Origin: Floccularia luteovirens
Taxonomy: Eukaryota > Basidiomycota > Agaricomycetes > Agaricales > Squamanitaceae
Length of the DNA: 64,000 nucleotides
NCBI GenBank assembly: GCA_009739215.1
Contig: VSJF01000002.1
Location: 1,302,001-1,366,000, forward strand
Direction of reading: 5' to 3'
Part shown: one piece after another, positions 1 through 11,957 of the stretch
Layout: each line of letters starts with the position of its first letter
Numbering within the stretch: position 1 is the stretch's first letter
The notes under the pieces: generated by a model
The model's database searches: none
What the model was told of the DNA's origin: nothing
Seen by the model: the letters and a program-made list of their open reading frames with translations, nothing else
Translations under genes and position numbers: made by a program

Positions 1-1821
1 GTGTTCATGATTTGCCATTTTCTTTAATTGAAGGAGTCTCACCGTCGAAAGTCCTGCTACCGGGTTGCCGCCACTAACAATATTAAAGTCGTTCTTAATG
101 TCATTGATGGCAAGACCAAAGCCGAAGGGTAGCTCTGAGAGGGGCAAATAAGAGCGAATCTCATCAGATTCATAGGAATAAACATACGCAAGGTTGCTAC
201 TACTGAATTACTCTCGGCACTTGGAGTCCAGGGCGACTCTTTGTCGAATTGGAGCCCTAAATTTCCAATTGTAATTGTCTTTATAGGATCAATAGGGACA
301 AAGGACTTGAATGGAACGTTGAGATTCAGTGCCTTAAGACCATCAGAGAGCCATGAAATCGAGGTGTTATCAGATTGCAGAGTTGCCAGCCCTGTTGCTA
401 TTACTTGTGATGTTTCACCATTCAAATATTGAGTGAACAATTCCGAGACAACTGTCAGTTCCCCGGGGTCTGTATGAGGCACCAAGACACCAGAAAGACT
501 AATGACATTTGGACTGAGAGCCTAAGATGGGTCATCATGATCACCAAATCCTGGAATAGTAAAAGAAGGATGGGCACGTACTGCTATTGATACATCTGTG
601 CCTGTACCGACGCCGAGTGCAACATCTTTGTAAGATAATGCAAACTGAACAGTACCCAAGTTTAGAGAAAAAGGGCTATATGCGGAATTAGGTGAATACA
701 CGTAGTAAGACAGGATATATAATATAGTACCTTGGATTAATCAGTTCTGTTACAGCAACAAAATCGATTCCCCCTGCTGGATTGTCGCTAGGAAGTGTGA
801 AATCTCTCAACGCAACATTGCTGTTAAAGCTGTTGAATCCTGAGACGCCAACTTGGTCAGTCGATCTATATATATGCGTGGAACTCACCAGTCAAAGTGA
901 TATTTTTCTCGAAATGCAGACCCTTTGCCACTGGGAACTTGAGCGCTTGAACACGTAGGTTAGAACTACTCAAGTGCCAGACAAAGCTTGAGGTTGTAAT
1001 CAAGACACTCGAAAAACGTCCGAAGTCCGTCATATTATTGATAACAAAAGTCGTAGTCTGATCAAGGACTGCGCGTTTGCTTTTTGCTGACAGAGGTTCA
1101 TCGAGGCGCATATGGCCCAGGAACGTTTTCTTTGTCATGTTTTCTTCGAACCAGTATACATCGATTTGATCCAAGAACTGGATCTTTGCAGAAATAATAC
1201 CGGTGTGCGCGACCTGGGGGATCACGTCAATGATATGGGCTGGAAAAAACAAACTTCGAACATACGTTCCCCTGCAAGTGAAGAGCGAAGCTATATGCGC
1301 ATAATGAGGTCAAAATTTGGCGATTCATGCAAAAATGGTGCTAACGTGTTGTTATCTGGTTGAGAGATTGTAGCAGATTGGATGTCAATGGTTGTCCGAT
1401 TGATGACCAGTTGTATTATTGCCCGTACTACGGGAAACAGGAGAATAAAAAGCAAGGCAATACCCAAGGGTATGATGATGAGCTGAGATATTATGAACCA
1501 TCTCTTTTTATAAAAAGGTCTTGGTTGTGTTGGTGGCGTTGTAACCGCTGTGGCCGGATTATCTTCCCAACCGCTGGTTACCTGACCTGGGACGTTGCTT
1601 GTAATGGCCCCTCCTACAGGGACACCAGCAGAAGTTGTTCGCGTTATACCAGCTGGCTGCGCAGCATTCGCTTGGGAGATAAAGTTCAATATTAAGAAAT
1701 CACCACTTGAAAAAAGAACGGATATACCTGCAAGAGAAGCGCCCGAGGCAAAACTATGCGTGCTATTGTAATTTGACTCATATATCCCGCTACTTCGTCT
1801 TGCTGGATTATTCTCTTCCAT
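1..1821 (-). CDS. DUF3712-domain membrane protein, 3' end beyond the window
   Basis: The gene starts at the ATG at 1821 and runs out of the window at position 1, so its C-terminus is missing. The first exons give a Ser/Thr/Pro-rich cytosolic stretch, then a Lys/Arg-rich stop (YKKRW) and one strongly hydrophobic segment (about codes 1420-1480) ending in VVRAIIQLVINRTTID, which fits a single-pass type II membrane anchor. The exons at about 866-1210, 688-880 and 57-485 carry the hallmarks of the fungal DUF3712 family: SFVWHLSSSNLRVQALKFPV and the downstream LPSDNPAGGIDF stretch. Introns are short; one joins ASLA to ANAAQ near 1740. Proteins of this family are large, predicted to be secretory-pathway or vacuolar membrane proteins, and have no assigned biochemical role. 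The family call is firm; function is unknown. The exact exon ends between 485 and 690 are uncertain. Confidence 0.8.
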
Positions 1822-3219
1822 TGTTGCGTGATATTATAGCGTAACAAAACGGTGGCCTGAGGCCTTGACGCGAACGGAGACAAGAAACACGAGAAAGTAC
1901 GCGCAAGTTGCGAGAAATTTGAATAATAACGTTGATACTGTATAAAAGAAGGGAAGGAAAGAATTGGTGACCGGATCCGGTAAGAGATTTAGATCTAGAG
2001 TTGAGAAATATGAGAGCACATGGTGAAGTTTCTCTCCAATACACTGGTCTCATTGTAAAGTAGGATCGGCCACCGCTGTTTTGGTTAGTGTAGGTCACGA
2101 GTGTCCACACGTCCACACGAACGAAGAATCAAAAGCTTGTAACTTAACCATAAGTAGCTGGAAATCCGATAAATGTTTAGCAACAATGACACGCTTGGAA
2201 GCACCAATCTTCCCAGAATTTCCCATGCCCCTAGCCCGTGTTTTTACTCTGTGGGGCCCCATGGGGTCGGTCAATGTCTATATCTGCATCAGAGTAGGTG
2301 CAGCTGCGCTGGACACTCGGATGCAATGTACCACAAATAACCAGCGAAAAGACTTTGTCGAGTGGTAGGTGTATTCCGAGAAACGAAATACACAGGTGGC
2401 GGGACAACGTAAAAAAAAAACGAACTAATGTACCCGAGATGATTAAGGAGGTAACAGAAGCCATAGTTGGTTCCTCGACCATGATGGACATGAGGTTATC
2501 AGGTATGTCGATCAGGAAAGACTATTTATTGATGTTTGGTATTTGCACTTGGTTGAAAGTTAAATTTAGCAACAGTGAGTAGGACACTTTGATGTTCCGG
2601 TTCCAGTGCGAATACATGCAGGCATGGTGATGCCAACATTTTACTGTTCAAGTACTTGGACAGAGGTCGGATCCAATTGAACTCCAATAAGGAGTTGCTT
2701 TGTTCCCATGGTTCATTGACTGTGTCGGCAAGCATCTGCACAGGAACAAATTTAATTTTTCAGATAAATGGGCCGATACCAAGGAAGCAAGGTACATTCC
2801 ATACTTGATAATCACATGGATCCCCTCCTCTCCTTGTCTCCGTTACAGTCATAAGCACGACCTATGACTTATGTAGAGTCGCGTTGCTGAGGGTGAATGA
2901 ATGACACAACACTACTTATTTAATATGTGATGGGCGTTTGGTTTCATAGCCATGAGGATTCGAGAGACTGGGATCAGTCAAGTGAGTGATTGCAATCTCA
3001 CGTAACAGCGTGACATTGACGTCAATCTAGGAACAAACTTCCCTTCTGCAAGTCACCAGCTTCAGATGCTCAAGCGCTCAGATGTTACTTCCAATTGTTC
3101 AGAGTTCCCTGTCTTTGACAGACGTGCAGTTTTAAATACACTTGAACAGAATTTGTGAGCGTGGTGAAGTAAAGTCTCCATGGTCGACTGACCTCTTGTT
3201 CTTGATATTGCTATACACT
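1822..3219. other. intergenic, no gene recognised
   Basis: About 1.4 kb between the start of the DUF3712 gene and the 3' end of the next minus-strand gene. Short open frames exist on both strands but none resembles a known protein or shows a convincing exon chain. It should hold the DUF3712 promoter. Confidence 0.5.
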
Positions 3220-4182
3220 TCAATGAATTTGACCTTCTTCACTCAGTTCACCTTCTTCCTTTTCACCATCATTCCCTTCTTCTACTTTCCCACCAGTTTC
3301 GTCTGGTTTTTTGTCTATAATCATTTCTTCCGTCTCTCGCGTCTCCTCGGCACTTGCAGGTCCTCCAAGTGCTGACGCAGATATCGACGTTGTTTCACTT
3401 GCACTAGAACCGTGACGCTTAATGCTGCCCCTCGATCGTGTCGACCTCCGCTCAGGCTTTTTATCTTCTGTGATATCTTCAGGAGGCTGATCTGGTGTAG
3501 GGGGGACATCAACATTGCTAGTTGTTGCAACACCTGTAGGATATTCTTCATCAATGATTTGGTTGTTGGCAGTGCCTCTTGGGAGACGAGTTCTTTTAGC
3601 AGGATAAGCGGCATCACCATCATCAGCTTCTCTCCGTTTGCGTTTGGCGGGCCCGCCACTACGCCTTTTTCGGGGGCTTGCTTTTTCTCTTACTTCACTA
3701 ACACCAATGGGAGAGGCTACGCGAGCCACAACCGGAGCTTCCTCTGTCTCTCTGAGCTTTGCAGCTGGTCTTCGCGCTCGTATCGAAGAGCGCCGACTTG
3801 ATTCATCTGGCCCGGCTGAGGGTAGTGGCAGACCTAAAGCCGTCGGGTCTAGCAGTGGAAGAGACATCGCTAAGCGGCCAAATGGGTGGTAGAGGGGAAG
3901 AGGTGGGGCGGTAATTTGGGGAGTATAGGAAAGTACAGAGACTTGCTTAGTGGCTGGTTTTCGTGGCATAGGGACTTGGGTAGCTATAGAGGGTTTATGA
4001 GAAGATGGGATCATCACATCACCTCCAGAAGGTGACTTGTACGTGAATTTTGGTTTCCGGCAGATTGGAGATGCAGAATTTATTCGACCCCCACTTTGCA
4101 TTTTGATCGGGGACCACGAAAAGGGTTGGGATACTTGGTCGGGTGAGAAAAACGTTGTGAAATGCGCAAGACACGCCCACAA
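3220..4182 (-). CDS. basic, charged low-complexity protein, probably nuclear
   Basis: An uninterrupted frame of 320 codons from the ATG at 4182; a second in-frame ATG at 4101 (MQSGGRINS) is an equally good or better start. The middle holds clusters of Lys/Arg such as PRKRRSG and PAKRKRREAD that look like nuclear localisation signals, together with RARRPAAK and STRSRGSIKRHG. The C-terminal 60 residues are strongly acidic and end in EEGELSEEGQIH. There is no recognisable catalytic or DNA-binding domain. The composition resembles chromatin- or RNA-associated disordered proteins, but that is inference only. I do not recognise the protein. It is co-directional with the large ATPase gene to its right, separated by about 390 bp. 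Confidence 0.6.
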   Translation of the reverse strand: MWACLAHFTTFFSPDQVSQPFSWSPIKMQSGGRINSASPICRKPKFTYKSPSGGDVMIPSSHKPSIATQVPMPRKPATKQVSVLSYTPQITAPPLPLYHPFGRLAMSLPLLDPTALGLPLPSAGPDESSRRSSIRARRPAAKLRETEEAPVVARVASPIGVSEVREKASPRKRRSGGPAKRKRREADDGDAAYPAKRTRLPRGTANNQIIDEEYPTGVATTSNVDVPPTPDQPPEDITEDKKPERRSTRSRGSIKRHGSSASETTSISASALGGPASAEETRETEEMIIDKKPDETGGKVEEGNDGEKEEGELSEEGQIH

Positions 4183-4575
4183 ACTATTTCAGAGCTAGGG
4201 CTGCACAGGGAATAGTAAGGCGAATCAGGGTATGAGTGACAGAAAACCAGAACTCGTCGTGAATAGAATGATTACAGAACCAGAAATGTCAATTAAAGAG
4301 ATCATGTGACACGGACCGATCGGTGGACTTGGTGCTCAGGGTAGTATTAACCTTCGGTTCTTCGCAAAAACCTTCCTCTCTATTTGGTGCATATCATCAT
4401 CGAACGTGGTATCTCAATGACCCCATATTCTACTCATAATCTGTTATAGAAGTCAAAATCCTGATAATCATTAATATATCAGACATGAATATTCTACATG
4501 AGTAGTTTAAATACAGGGAAGCCTTTCAGAATGGCCAAAGGGTACCGGATTACAAGCCCGCTTGCAAATCAGAAC
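4183..4575. other. intergenic, no gene recognised
   Basis: About 390 bp between two minus-strand genes. It should contain the 3' UTR of the ATPase gene and the promoter of the basic protein. Nothing else is recognisable. Confidence 0.5.
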
Positions 4576-7500
4576 CTATGACGTGCCGGGTAATAGACGT
4601 CCCAGCTGTACAATGAACTTCTCGCAGATCGCAGAAAAGTAAAATTCGTGTTCCGAGTTGTGAGGTTGTACGAGGTTATGTGCAATTTCATGGGCAAGGG
4701 TAAAGTACCTAGACATGTGTCATTAGCTCGATATACACAAGCCATGAAGAATGAAAAGTTGTACCAGGAGATATAAGCTGACTCCAACCTCTCATTTCTT
4801 ACATCATCATCATCTAATAATATTACTCGATCAATGACACAGTCGATGAAAAATGAATTGACTTACGCCAGGACTCATAATAACGTAGGTTTAAGAAGAT
4901 GCTACCATTACTGTTAAAAGCGATGAGACCCCCCTCGCTATCGTGAAAGATGTGCAAGCTGGTGAGCGGTAATTGATAAATCGTGGCAAGAGGTTTCATG
5001 ACGTGAATGAATCTTGCAAGGGGATTTTGTTTGGTTTCCATGAACGTATTTGCATCGCTTTGGGGGGTTTCTGGATAGATAAAGGCGCTCGGTCAACCAC
5101 AGAAGTTAGATGAACATGCATTGCATACCTTGAGATAGGAAAACTTTAACTCCCCCCATTTCACCTGCATGTCCGAGTCATGAGGCAAAGGAACAGCAGC
5201 TTTCTGATTGTAGTTTACATACCGACAACCCTAAGATTTCCAGCTCGCCCGGAAATATCACAGTACCCCTCATTAAGACTTTCTTTTACTTGACGCATTT
5301 CTTCTCTGTTCCTAACAAGGTTACCTGATTCTGGTCTGCAAGCTTTGAGCGCCATATCAATGTTAGAGGCTAGAAAAGGCGTAGTTTGTATTCCGTACTC
5401 AAGCAAAGTGAGCGTGCACGAACCAATATTGCTCAGTGGCGTAACAACACCTGGAGACAGAGATTTCGGTTTCATTTGCGACGCTATGGCTCCGTTTCGG
5501 TCTTGCTGTTGGAAAGTATTGAATGTTCCAAACTTCTCCTTGAAACTCTGCAATTTGTTAACAACTGCTGCCGTAGGACTGGTAGGTCCATGGGTTTCTG
5601 GAAATGGAATCTTTTCGGATTGACTGTTGCCGCTAGACAGTAATTTCTTTTTCTCCTGCTCTCCAGGGGTAGGGGGAAGATTGGGTGTATTCTGTGAGTT
5701 ATTGTTTTTGGCTATCAGCTCTTCCGCTGCCTGCCTCTCTGCCTGTTGTTGTTTCAGTATCCTATCCACTGTGCCAGAACGTCAGATTTCGTTCGTTTCC
5801 GAAAGCAGCTCTACTTACCATTATAACCCCTTCTTTTGAGCGCCCGGATATCAGTAGATAAAATTGTCATGAACAGTAAAGCGTCATTGGTTTTAGGTGA
5901 GTCAAACAAGTGCCGGTTAAGAGATGTAGCTACCCTTTCTCATTTCATCAGTTATACAAATATGAAGAAATGGGAAGTCAAACATACTCATACATGTCAA
6001 CCTGCGCATTACCAGCCAGCCATAGCTGAATTGGTCCAGATCCAGTTCTTTTAGTGACAGCTGAGGCATCTTGTTTTCTGGAGAGACGCGATTCTCCAAA
6101 GTTGAAAGATTTCGTAACAGTGACCTTTCCAAACACCTTTACAATAAAATTTGTTGGGGACGTCAGCCAGTTATACGAAACTTTTGTCCGAGCATGTGTG
6201 TGTTCGTGCAGGAAAAGGGGTAATCTCTCTAAAATGAGTGCTCGCGTTTCTGCTGCAATTCTGGAGTCTTTGATTTCGACAGAAGTCTGATATTCTTCTT
6301 TAACGAGAGAGCTGAGTCGTCGAGACCCAAGTTCGATATAAAAGGCTGTGATCCTCTTGCTTAAGTATGTACCACTTAGTGTGAGGACAAGATGTACTAA
6401 CCTTCCAGAATGTCTTCCTGAGGTGCTGTGAACAAAGAGTCACCAAATGCTTGGTAAGCAAGAGTATCGTCCGCAATTATAATTTGATCTGGTTTTTTGA
6501 GGTCATAAACTATGTCCCATTCATCATCGTCATAATCGTCTGCATCGTTTTTGACTTTTGAGCTCCTCAGCTTGCGTTGTGATCCCAACAAGATTGTGGA
6601 CCTTTTCATCCTAGCTAGGGTTCCCGAGGATATTAACCGGCTATTTACAGCAATGTTTCGAAGTTCAGTGAGATAGCTGACATACAATAGAATCAGTGCC
6701 AGTTGAATTTGTAACAAAACGTTCTCACAAGGTAGGCCCTCCTGCCAGGTCGTAGAACTTATGGGGATCTTCCAATAAAATCTTTGCTACTTCCTCAACG
6801 CTCGGCTCCTGCCTTGTCCCACATGCTGCTAGGAATGCATTTGCAGCGGTTCCAAAGTCCACAAAAACAAAAAGCCTCGAGTGGAATCTATCCCGTAATT
6901 TTCCTCCTAGATAACACTGGGTTGGAGGCAAAAAGCGGACTGTTGGCCCAACTTTCCCTTTTTCTGTTTCGAGCGGCACAAATGGTATTTCTGATAAGCG
7001 TTTCAATTCTGAGTTGGAGAAGTCTTCGAACATATCATGTAAGGATTTTATAATGCAACAAGACTGTAAAGCACAAACCATTCACACGACCAGATAATGT
7101 AGTAAACCATATTCTTGCTTGATGTGGGCTACCTGGTGGGCTGTCTTGAAGTAACGACAGTAACTGAGAGGTCGTCGGATGCTCTCGGACCTTGAGCTTG
7201 GATATATCGGAGTGAATGCTGGGATGTACCACCATAAAGCCCAAATGCGTCCATTCAGGATTGGAAAAAACCTGAAAAAAAGTTGAGTAAGGTATCGAGG
7301 TTCCGAATCCGAAAGTGCTGACCTCCTTTGGCATACCTAGACGGAGCTCTGAACCCTTTAGAGCAGGAATAAATGCCACAGATGAATAGTCTGATGGTTC
7401 GTAGTTCGTATATAGAGTCGTCATGTTGTCAAGAAGGTACTTGAACGCGACAGACCGGATCTATGAATCAGTATGAATCACTAGTCAAAGGGAATAACAC

Positions 7501-10500
7501 TGAGACAGCAGACAGTATTGCATACCTCAGGTTTGGGGTTTGCACACAAATCAATCATTACTTTTAGTGTTGGATGTTTTTGTAGGCCAAGTTCAAACAG
7601 GAGTTTAGCTATATGATCTGTCAGGTTTGGTGTACATTGAGGATGCGTATGTATCACCTTCTTCTGAGCTACTTCGCCACTTTGTCTGCTTTCCCCAATC
7701 GATGATTGGTAACTGAAGTTGACGGAAAATATCCACAGGTTGGTACAGATCTTTAGCCTGACATCTCACAAGTGGTGTCGTCTTCGACCATTCTTCAGGA
7801 GTGGTTGCTTCTCTCGGGAAGGCAGCCGTCATCTTCAATCTAGCTATTTCTTCTGCTGTCAGGGTTGACTTCACTGAGACAAGATATTTGGTCAAATCTG
7901 CAATGGTCCACTCATTGGTTTTAATCATTCTAACGTGGTGTTGGTAATGTTTGAGAGTTCACCGGGTGAAAAATGACATACCTGGTGAATATAACTTGCA
8001 ACTCTACGTGTTTACGGACACCAAGAGCCTGTAACAACCGTTCCATATTACCCTTAAGAGTTGTCCCATCCGGAAAAGTCACGACAGGAAGATCGTTGAA
8101 GATATTGACATTAGGAAAATATGACTGGTCAGGTACCCTCATACCGCCGGACGTCGGTATACATGTTCTAGTTCGTAAGAGCTCTATGATACCACTCCTT
8201 GACTCCATAGGGAGAGATTGCCACGAGCGTGCCACGACATTTAGGACACGTTCTGACCATGAAGCGGATAGGTTAATGTCAAATTCTACACCCGATGTCC
8301 CTACAGGATTGCACAGGTGGCCAATCCAATCTGTGATGGTTAACTCTGACCATGGCAAAGAGGATGCGAGGCCATCATACGGAAGCGCTTTACTGATATT
8401 GACAGGTAGGAGAGTTTTGGGTAGTGGTCCATGAAGGGGTATGCTACCACTCAGAGATCGTGGATTGAAGATAAATTTAATGGTATGTAGAGAAACGATA
8501 ATTTCGTTGCCATTAGAGTCTTTAGTGACCAAAACGGCTGCATCTAGGAATTTCTGCCTGACATGGAACAACCCGGATGAGTCGCCTTGCTTATAGACAC
8601 CGATCCACCATTTTAGACAGGCGATCATTTCTCCCTCTTGAAGTGGTCTTGACCGTAACTCTTTAAGAACGTCCTCGAAAGAGATTTCTTTGATCATTCC
8701 CCGACTCTGAAGACTAGCCACCATCGATTGTGCAGTATCCACAATTTCAGTTGGCAACATTGGTAGCTGTTTCAAGAAACCAGTAAACATGGGATCTGGT
8801 ATCCGAACATCTGCCACATCCCTCACGCCGTGGGAGGATAAAACAGAAAAACGATTACCCCAGCTACATGCAAAGAACGATGATTCGAGTAGCAGAGACA
8901 CATCTGCTGATGGCGTCGAGGCATGGAATGTGAAGAAATTCAGTGCATGAGATGCGCAACTGATAAGTCGGGCTCGTTCTGGTTGCGAGGCAGAGGTGTC
9001 CCAGCGTTCGTTGATAGTCTCGAGTTCAACTTCATAAGCACAGCGAGCGAGGAATCCGCCAGCATACAACAATTCCTTGTTCCATACTTGATTATATTAT
9101 TGTTAGTGCAAGTTCATGACAAACTCCTTCAGACTCACTGGCTACATTCCGGTCCCTGATAGATGATATAGCTGAGCGCATTAGTACAGAATTTTATGGG
9201 GAAGACTTACATGAAGTCTATGGATTCACGTTCTACAGTTGGGATGAAACGGGCTGCCATATGTCCTCCCATGCCAGTCGTCTGTGCTGTAGCATGTCCC
9301 TATCATCATTCCATGAGAAAAGATTAATAAGATAGCCCGCACACACTCACAATAAAAATACGGGTAGAGCCAGCTCTGTAAAGCGTGATTAGAACTCCAC
9401 GTTCTAGAGAATGGAAGAACACTTGCCCATCGAGATCAGCACGCAACCCTTGAAAGATACTTCCAGTAGCATATGTATTGAGTTTATCTTCTTCTTTACT
9501 CGCATCGTACTCGTCCTTGGCAGTCTATATTGTTCACACAATAAGATTCAAAGGTGGGATAGTAGGTATCTTATGAAACTGACATATATGAGCTCATACT
9601 TCATCTTTGTAGGAGGGTTCTTTTTGGTCGAACGATATAGTTCTGCAGATACTTTTTGGTCCAATCGAACACTGATATCAGCTGAAAAGACTGTCAGAGA
9701 TATGCTCGAAACATTGACTTGGGATAAGTCAATTATTTCTGTGGATGCCTTTGGTAGGGGTGCAGAGCTTCGTTGTGGCGTTGCATTACCAGCGATAGAA
9801 GAAAATAAAGATGCAAAGAATCCTCCGTGACCTTGCCCTTGCTTGATCACTTTCGAAAGAACTTGCGCTTTTGGTTTGTCCGTCCCGGATGAGTAAACCC
9901 ATCGCATTATCTCAGCTTGGATATTTACGGCTGAAAGTGACTGTTTAGATGACATATATGTAATAATCAACGCAGGATAAGAACGTACCAGTTGACTTGA
10001 CACTTGTAACGGTCATTATACCTGACAGAGACTTGACGGTTAAACCCCTGGGGATGCCTAATTCCTTTGGGAGCCCCGTGGACTTGTTAAGCTTTGCTAA
10101 GCATTTGTCGTCAAAGTACACTCTTATTTCGGATAGATGGGTCATGAATGTGATGGAAGAAGCAAGAAATCGTGTAAAGTCAAATGCAATAGGGATAGGT
10201 GCAGGTTCCCTGAGCAACATTTCAAATGTCGTCCAGGTCGTTGAGTCTGTTAAGTCTGTCTTAGGAAGGTCTCCCCTTCGCGCATAGAGCTAGGAGTTGT
10301 CGAATAAAGTTAGGTCCAGTAGGGTGGAAGAGTGGAAGATGGCGGTAACATACTTGATCTTTCTTGTCCTTCCAATAAAATGCCATCCACTTGTCTTCAT
10401 AATAGCTGTTAGAGTCAATGAAGGGATGAATAACTCAATAAGCACCTCCAGAAGTGACAAATGGTTCCTCTGTAACAGAGAACAGGCTGTAGAATCCTGT

Positions 10501-11133
10501 AGGTATGGTGAGTTTAATGCTCTCACTAGAACAAATAAGTAAGCCAACTCACCTACTCCAAATGCTCCTATTTTCTCCTCATCGGGGTTCCCCTCAGCTA
10601 AAAATGATCAGTCGTCAGCACAATTGTCCGTATTCCTATAAGTAAACCTGCGGACCTATCTTCTTCAACCTATTCCAGTCTTCATCTCTAAAGAGTATTC
10701 CATTATTTCTAAATGTCCATTGGTTCACCTATTCATCCTATCATAAACTCCAAACTCCAAACATGGAAGAGAAGATATACGCAACTATAGCTGTTCTCAG
10801 ATCTGGGAGATGTTGACGATCACTATTACTCTCATTCCTGTTCATGGATGAGTCGGGAGTAGGGTTCGATTTTCTGTTTATATAGCTTTCAGTTTCGAAA
10901 CGGATCTCGACCATTTTGGATTGGGCATCGTCTGAGTTTTGGAGAAGTTCGCGGAAGACAGTGAATTCGCCAGAGTAACGCGCGAGGACTTTGTCAATGA
11001 GGGCACGTTGGTTGACTTCCACAGATTCATCGTGGCCGCTGTCCCACTGAATAGTTCCAGAAGGGTGAGATGTGCCAACACGAGTTAGTACAATGCCATG
11101 ATATCTTACCAGTGCATGTTTGGAGGCTACCAT
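4576..11133 (-). CDS. sacsin/HSP90-type ATPase with DUF3684 and terminal HExxH motif
   Basis: A very large gene with many short introns, estimated at about 1,700 residues. Exon 1 (11110-11133) encodes MVASKHAL. An intron with a TACTAAC branch point ends at 11047, and exon 2 starts WDSGHDESVEVNQRALIDKV. The N-terminal domain is an HSP90/histidine-kinase-type ATPase: the N-box FRELLQNSDDA (about 10930-10970), then NNGILFRDEDW and EGNPDEEKIGAFGVG with the Gly-rich lid, then GFYSLFSVTEEPFVTSGG. This matches the sacsin-like ATPase module that precedes DUF3684 in fungi. The long exon 7930-9072 and those down to 4700 cover DUF3684. The last exon (4576-4708) reads YFTLAHEIAHNLVQPHNSEH and ends GRLLPGTS. 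HEIAH is followed by a third His with metzincin spacing. Family knowledge suggests a chaperone-like ATPase; substrate and peptidase activity are not established. Several internal exon borders are approximate. Confidence 0.85.
4678..4692 (-). other. HEIAH zinc-peptidase-like motif in last exon of the ATPase gene
   Basis: Codons CAT GAA ATT GCA CAT on the minus strand read HEIAH. The next residues are NLVQPH, placing a third His ten positions after the first, the spacing of HExxHxxGxxH metzincins. The glycine of that consensus is Val here. The reading frame is fixed by the stop codon at 4576-4578 and the acceptor just before 4708. Confidence 0.6.
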
Positions 11134-11957
11134 AGATTTGTCCCCGTCAATTATCAAGAGTCAAATGGAAGAGTTGGTATGGACGTGATAATATGTAAAT
11201 ATAGTGGTATTGGTTGTAGTTGTATGAGTTGCTATAGTGTAAATTGACTGAGATGTTGATTTTCGACACCGACAGTTACTACAGAGCAGGTAATTTCCTG
11301 TGCAATCCGAATCGGGGGTAGCACCTTTGCTCGGCTGGCATACTTACCAAAAACATCGATTGGCCCTGATTTTACTATCCGCATCCCGCATTCTCAGTTG
11401 ATACACTCATCTTGTAGTTGAACAATAGCTTACGAGTCCATCGACCACTCAGTACTCAGTACTCATATCTGAATTTTATATGTATTGCATTGCGCAAATC
11501 GATCGAAATGCTAACTACATGCAAAGAGTAGCTATTTTCATAGAGACCACTGCAAGCAAAAAGTAAATATACAAATTACTTCAATCTCACCTAAGATTAT
11601 ATCTAACCAACGTCAGTTCATCTTTGTGTTCCATTGTACTACTAAAGAATGAACACATAGAGTGTTAGTACGATGTGGATTGACGAGGATTGGCGAATGT
11701 GGGGTGGGTGGGGTAAACACCATAAAACCGCAAGGTTCCCTATGATATGAGAAAGCGGAATCAGTTTCGATATTAGGTTGCGTACTAAGAAAATCTCCGG
11801 GGGTCCATCATAAAGGCGAAAATAGGAAAGGAAGAAAAGAAAAAATGCGTGGTGAAAAACTATGGGTGACGTTGATGAGTGGGTATATCGAACAATGCGA
11901 TATATAGCGTGCTAAGGGTAATGGAAAAATGAAATAACACTATGTATCCAAATGTCA
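11134..11957. other. intergenic, 3' UTR of chitin synthase and promoter of ATPase gene
   Basis: About 820 bp between two minus-strand genes. AT-rich with no convincing exon. The duplicated CAGTACTCAGTACTCA at about 11448-11463 is a small tandem repeat of no clear meaning. Confidence 0.5.
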
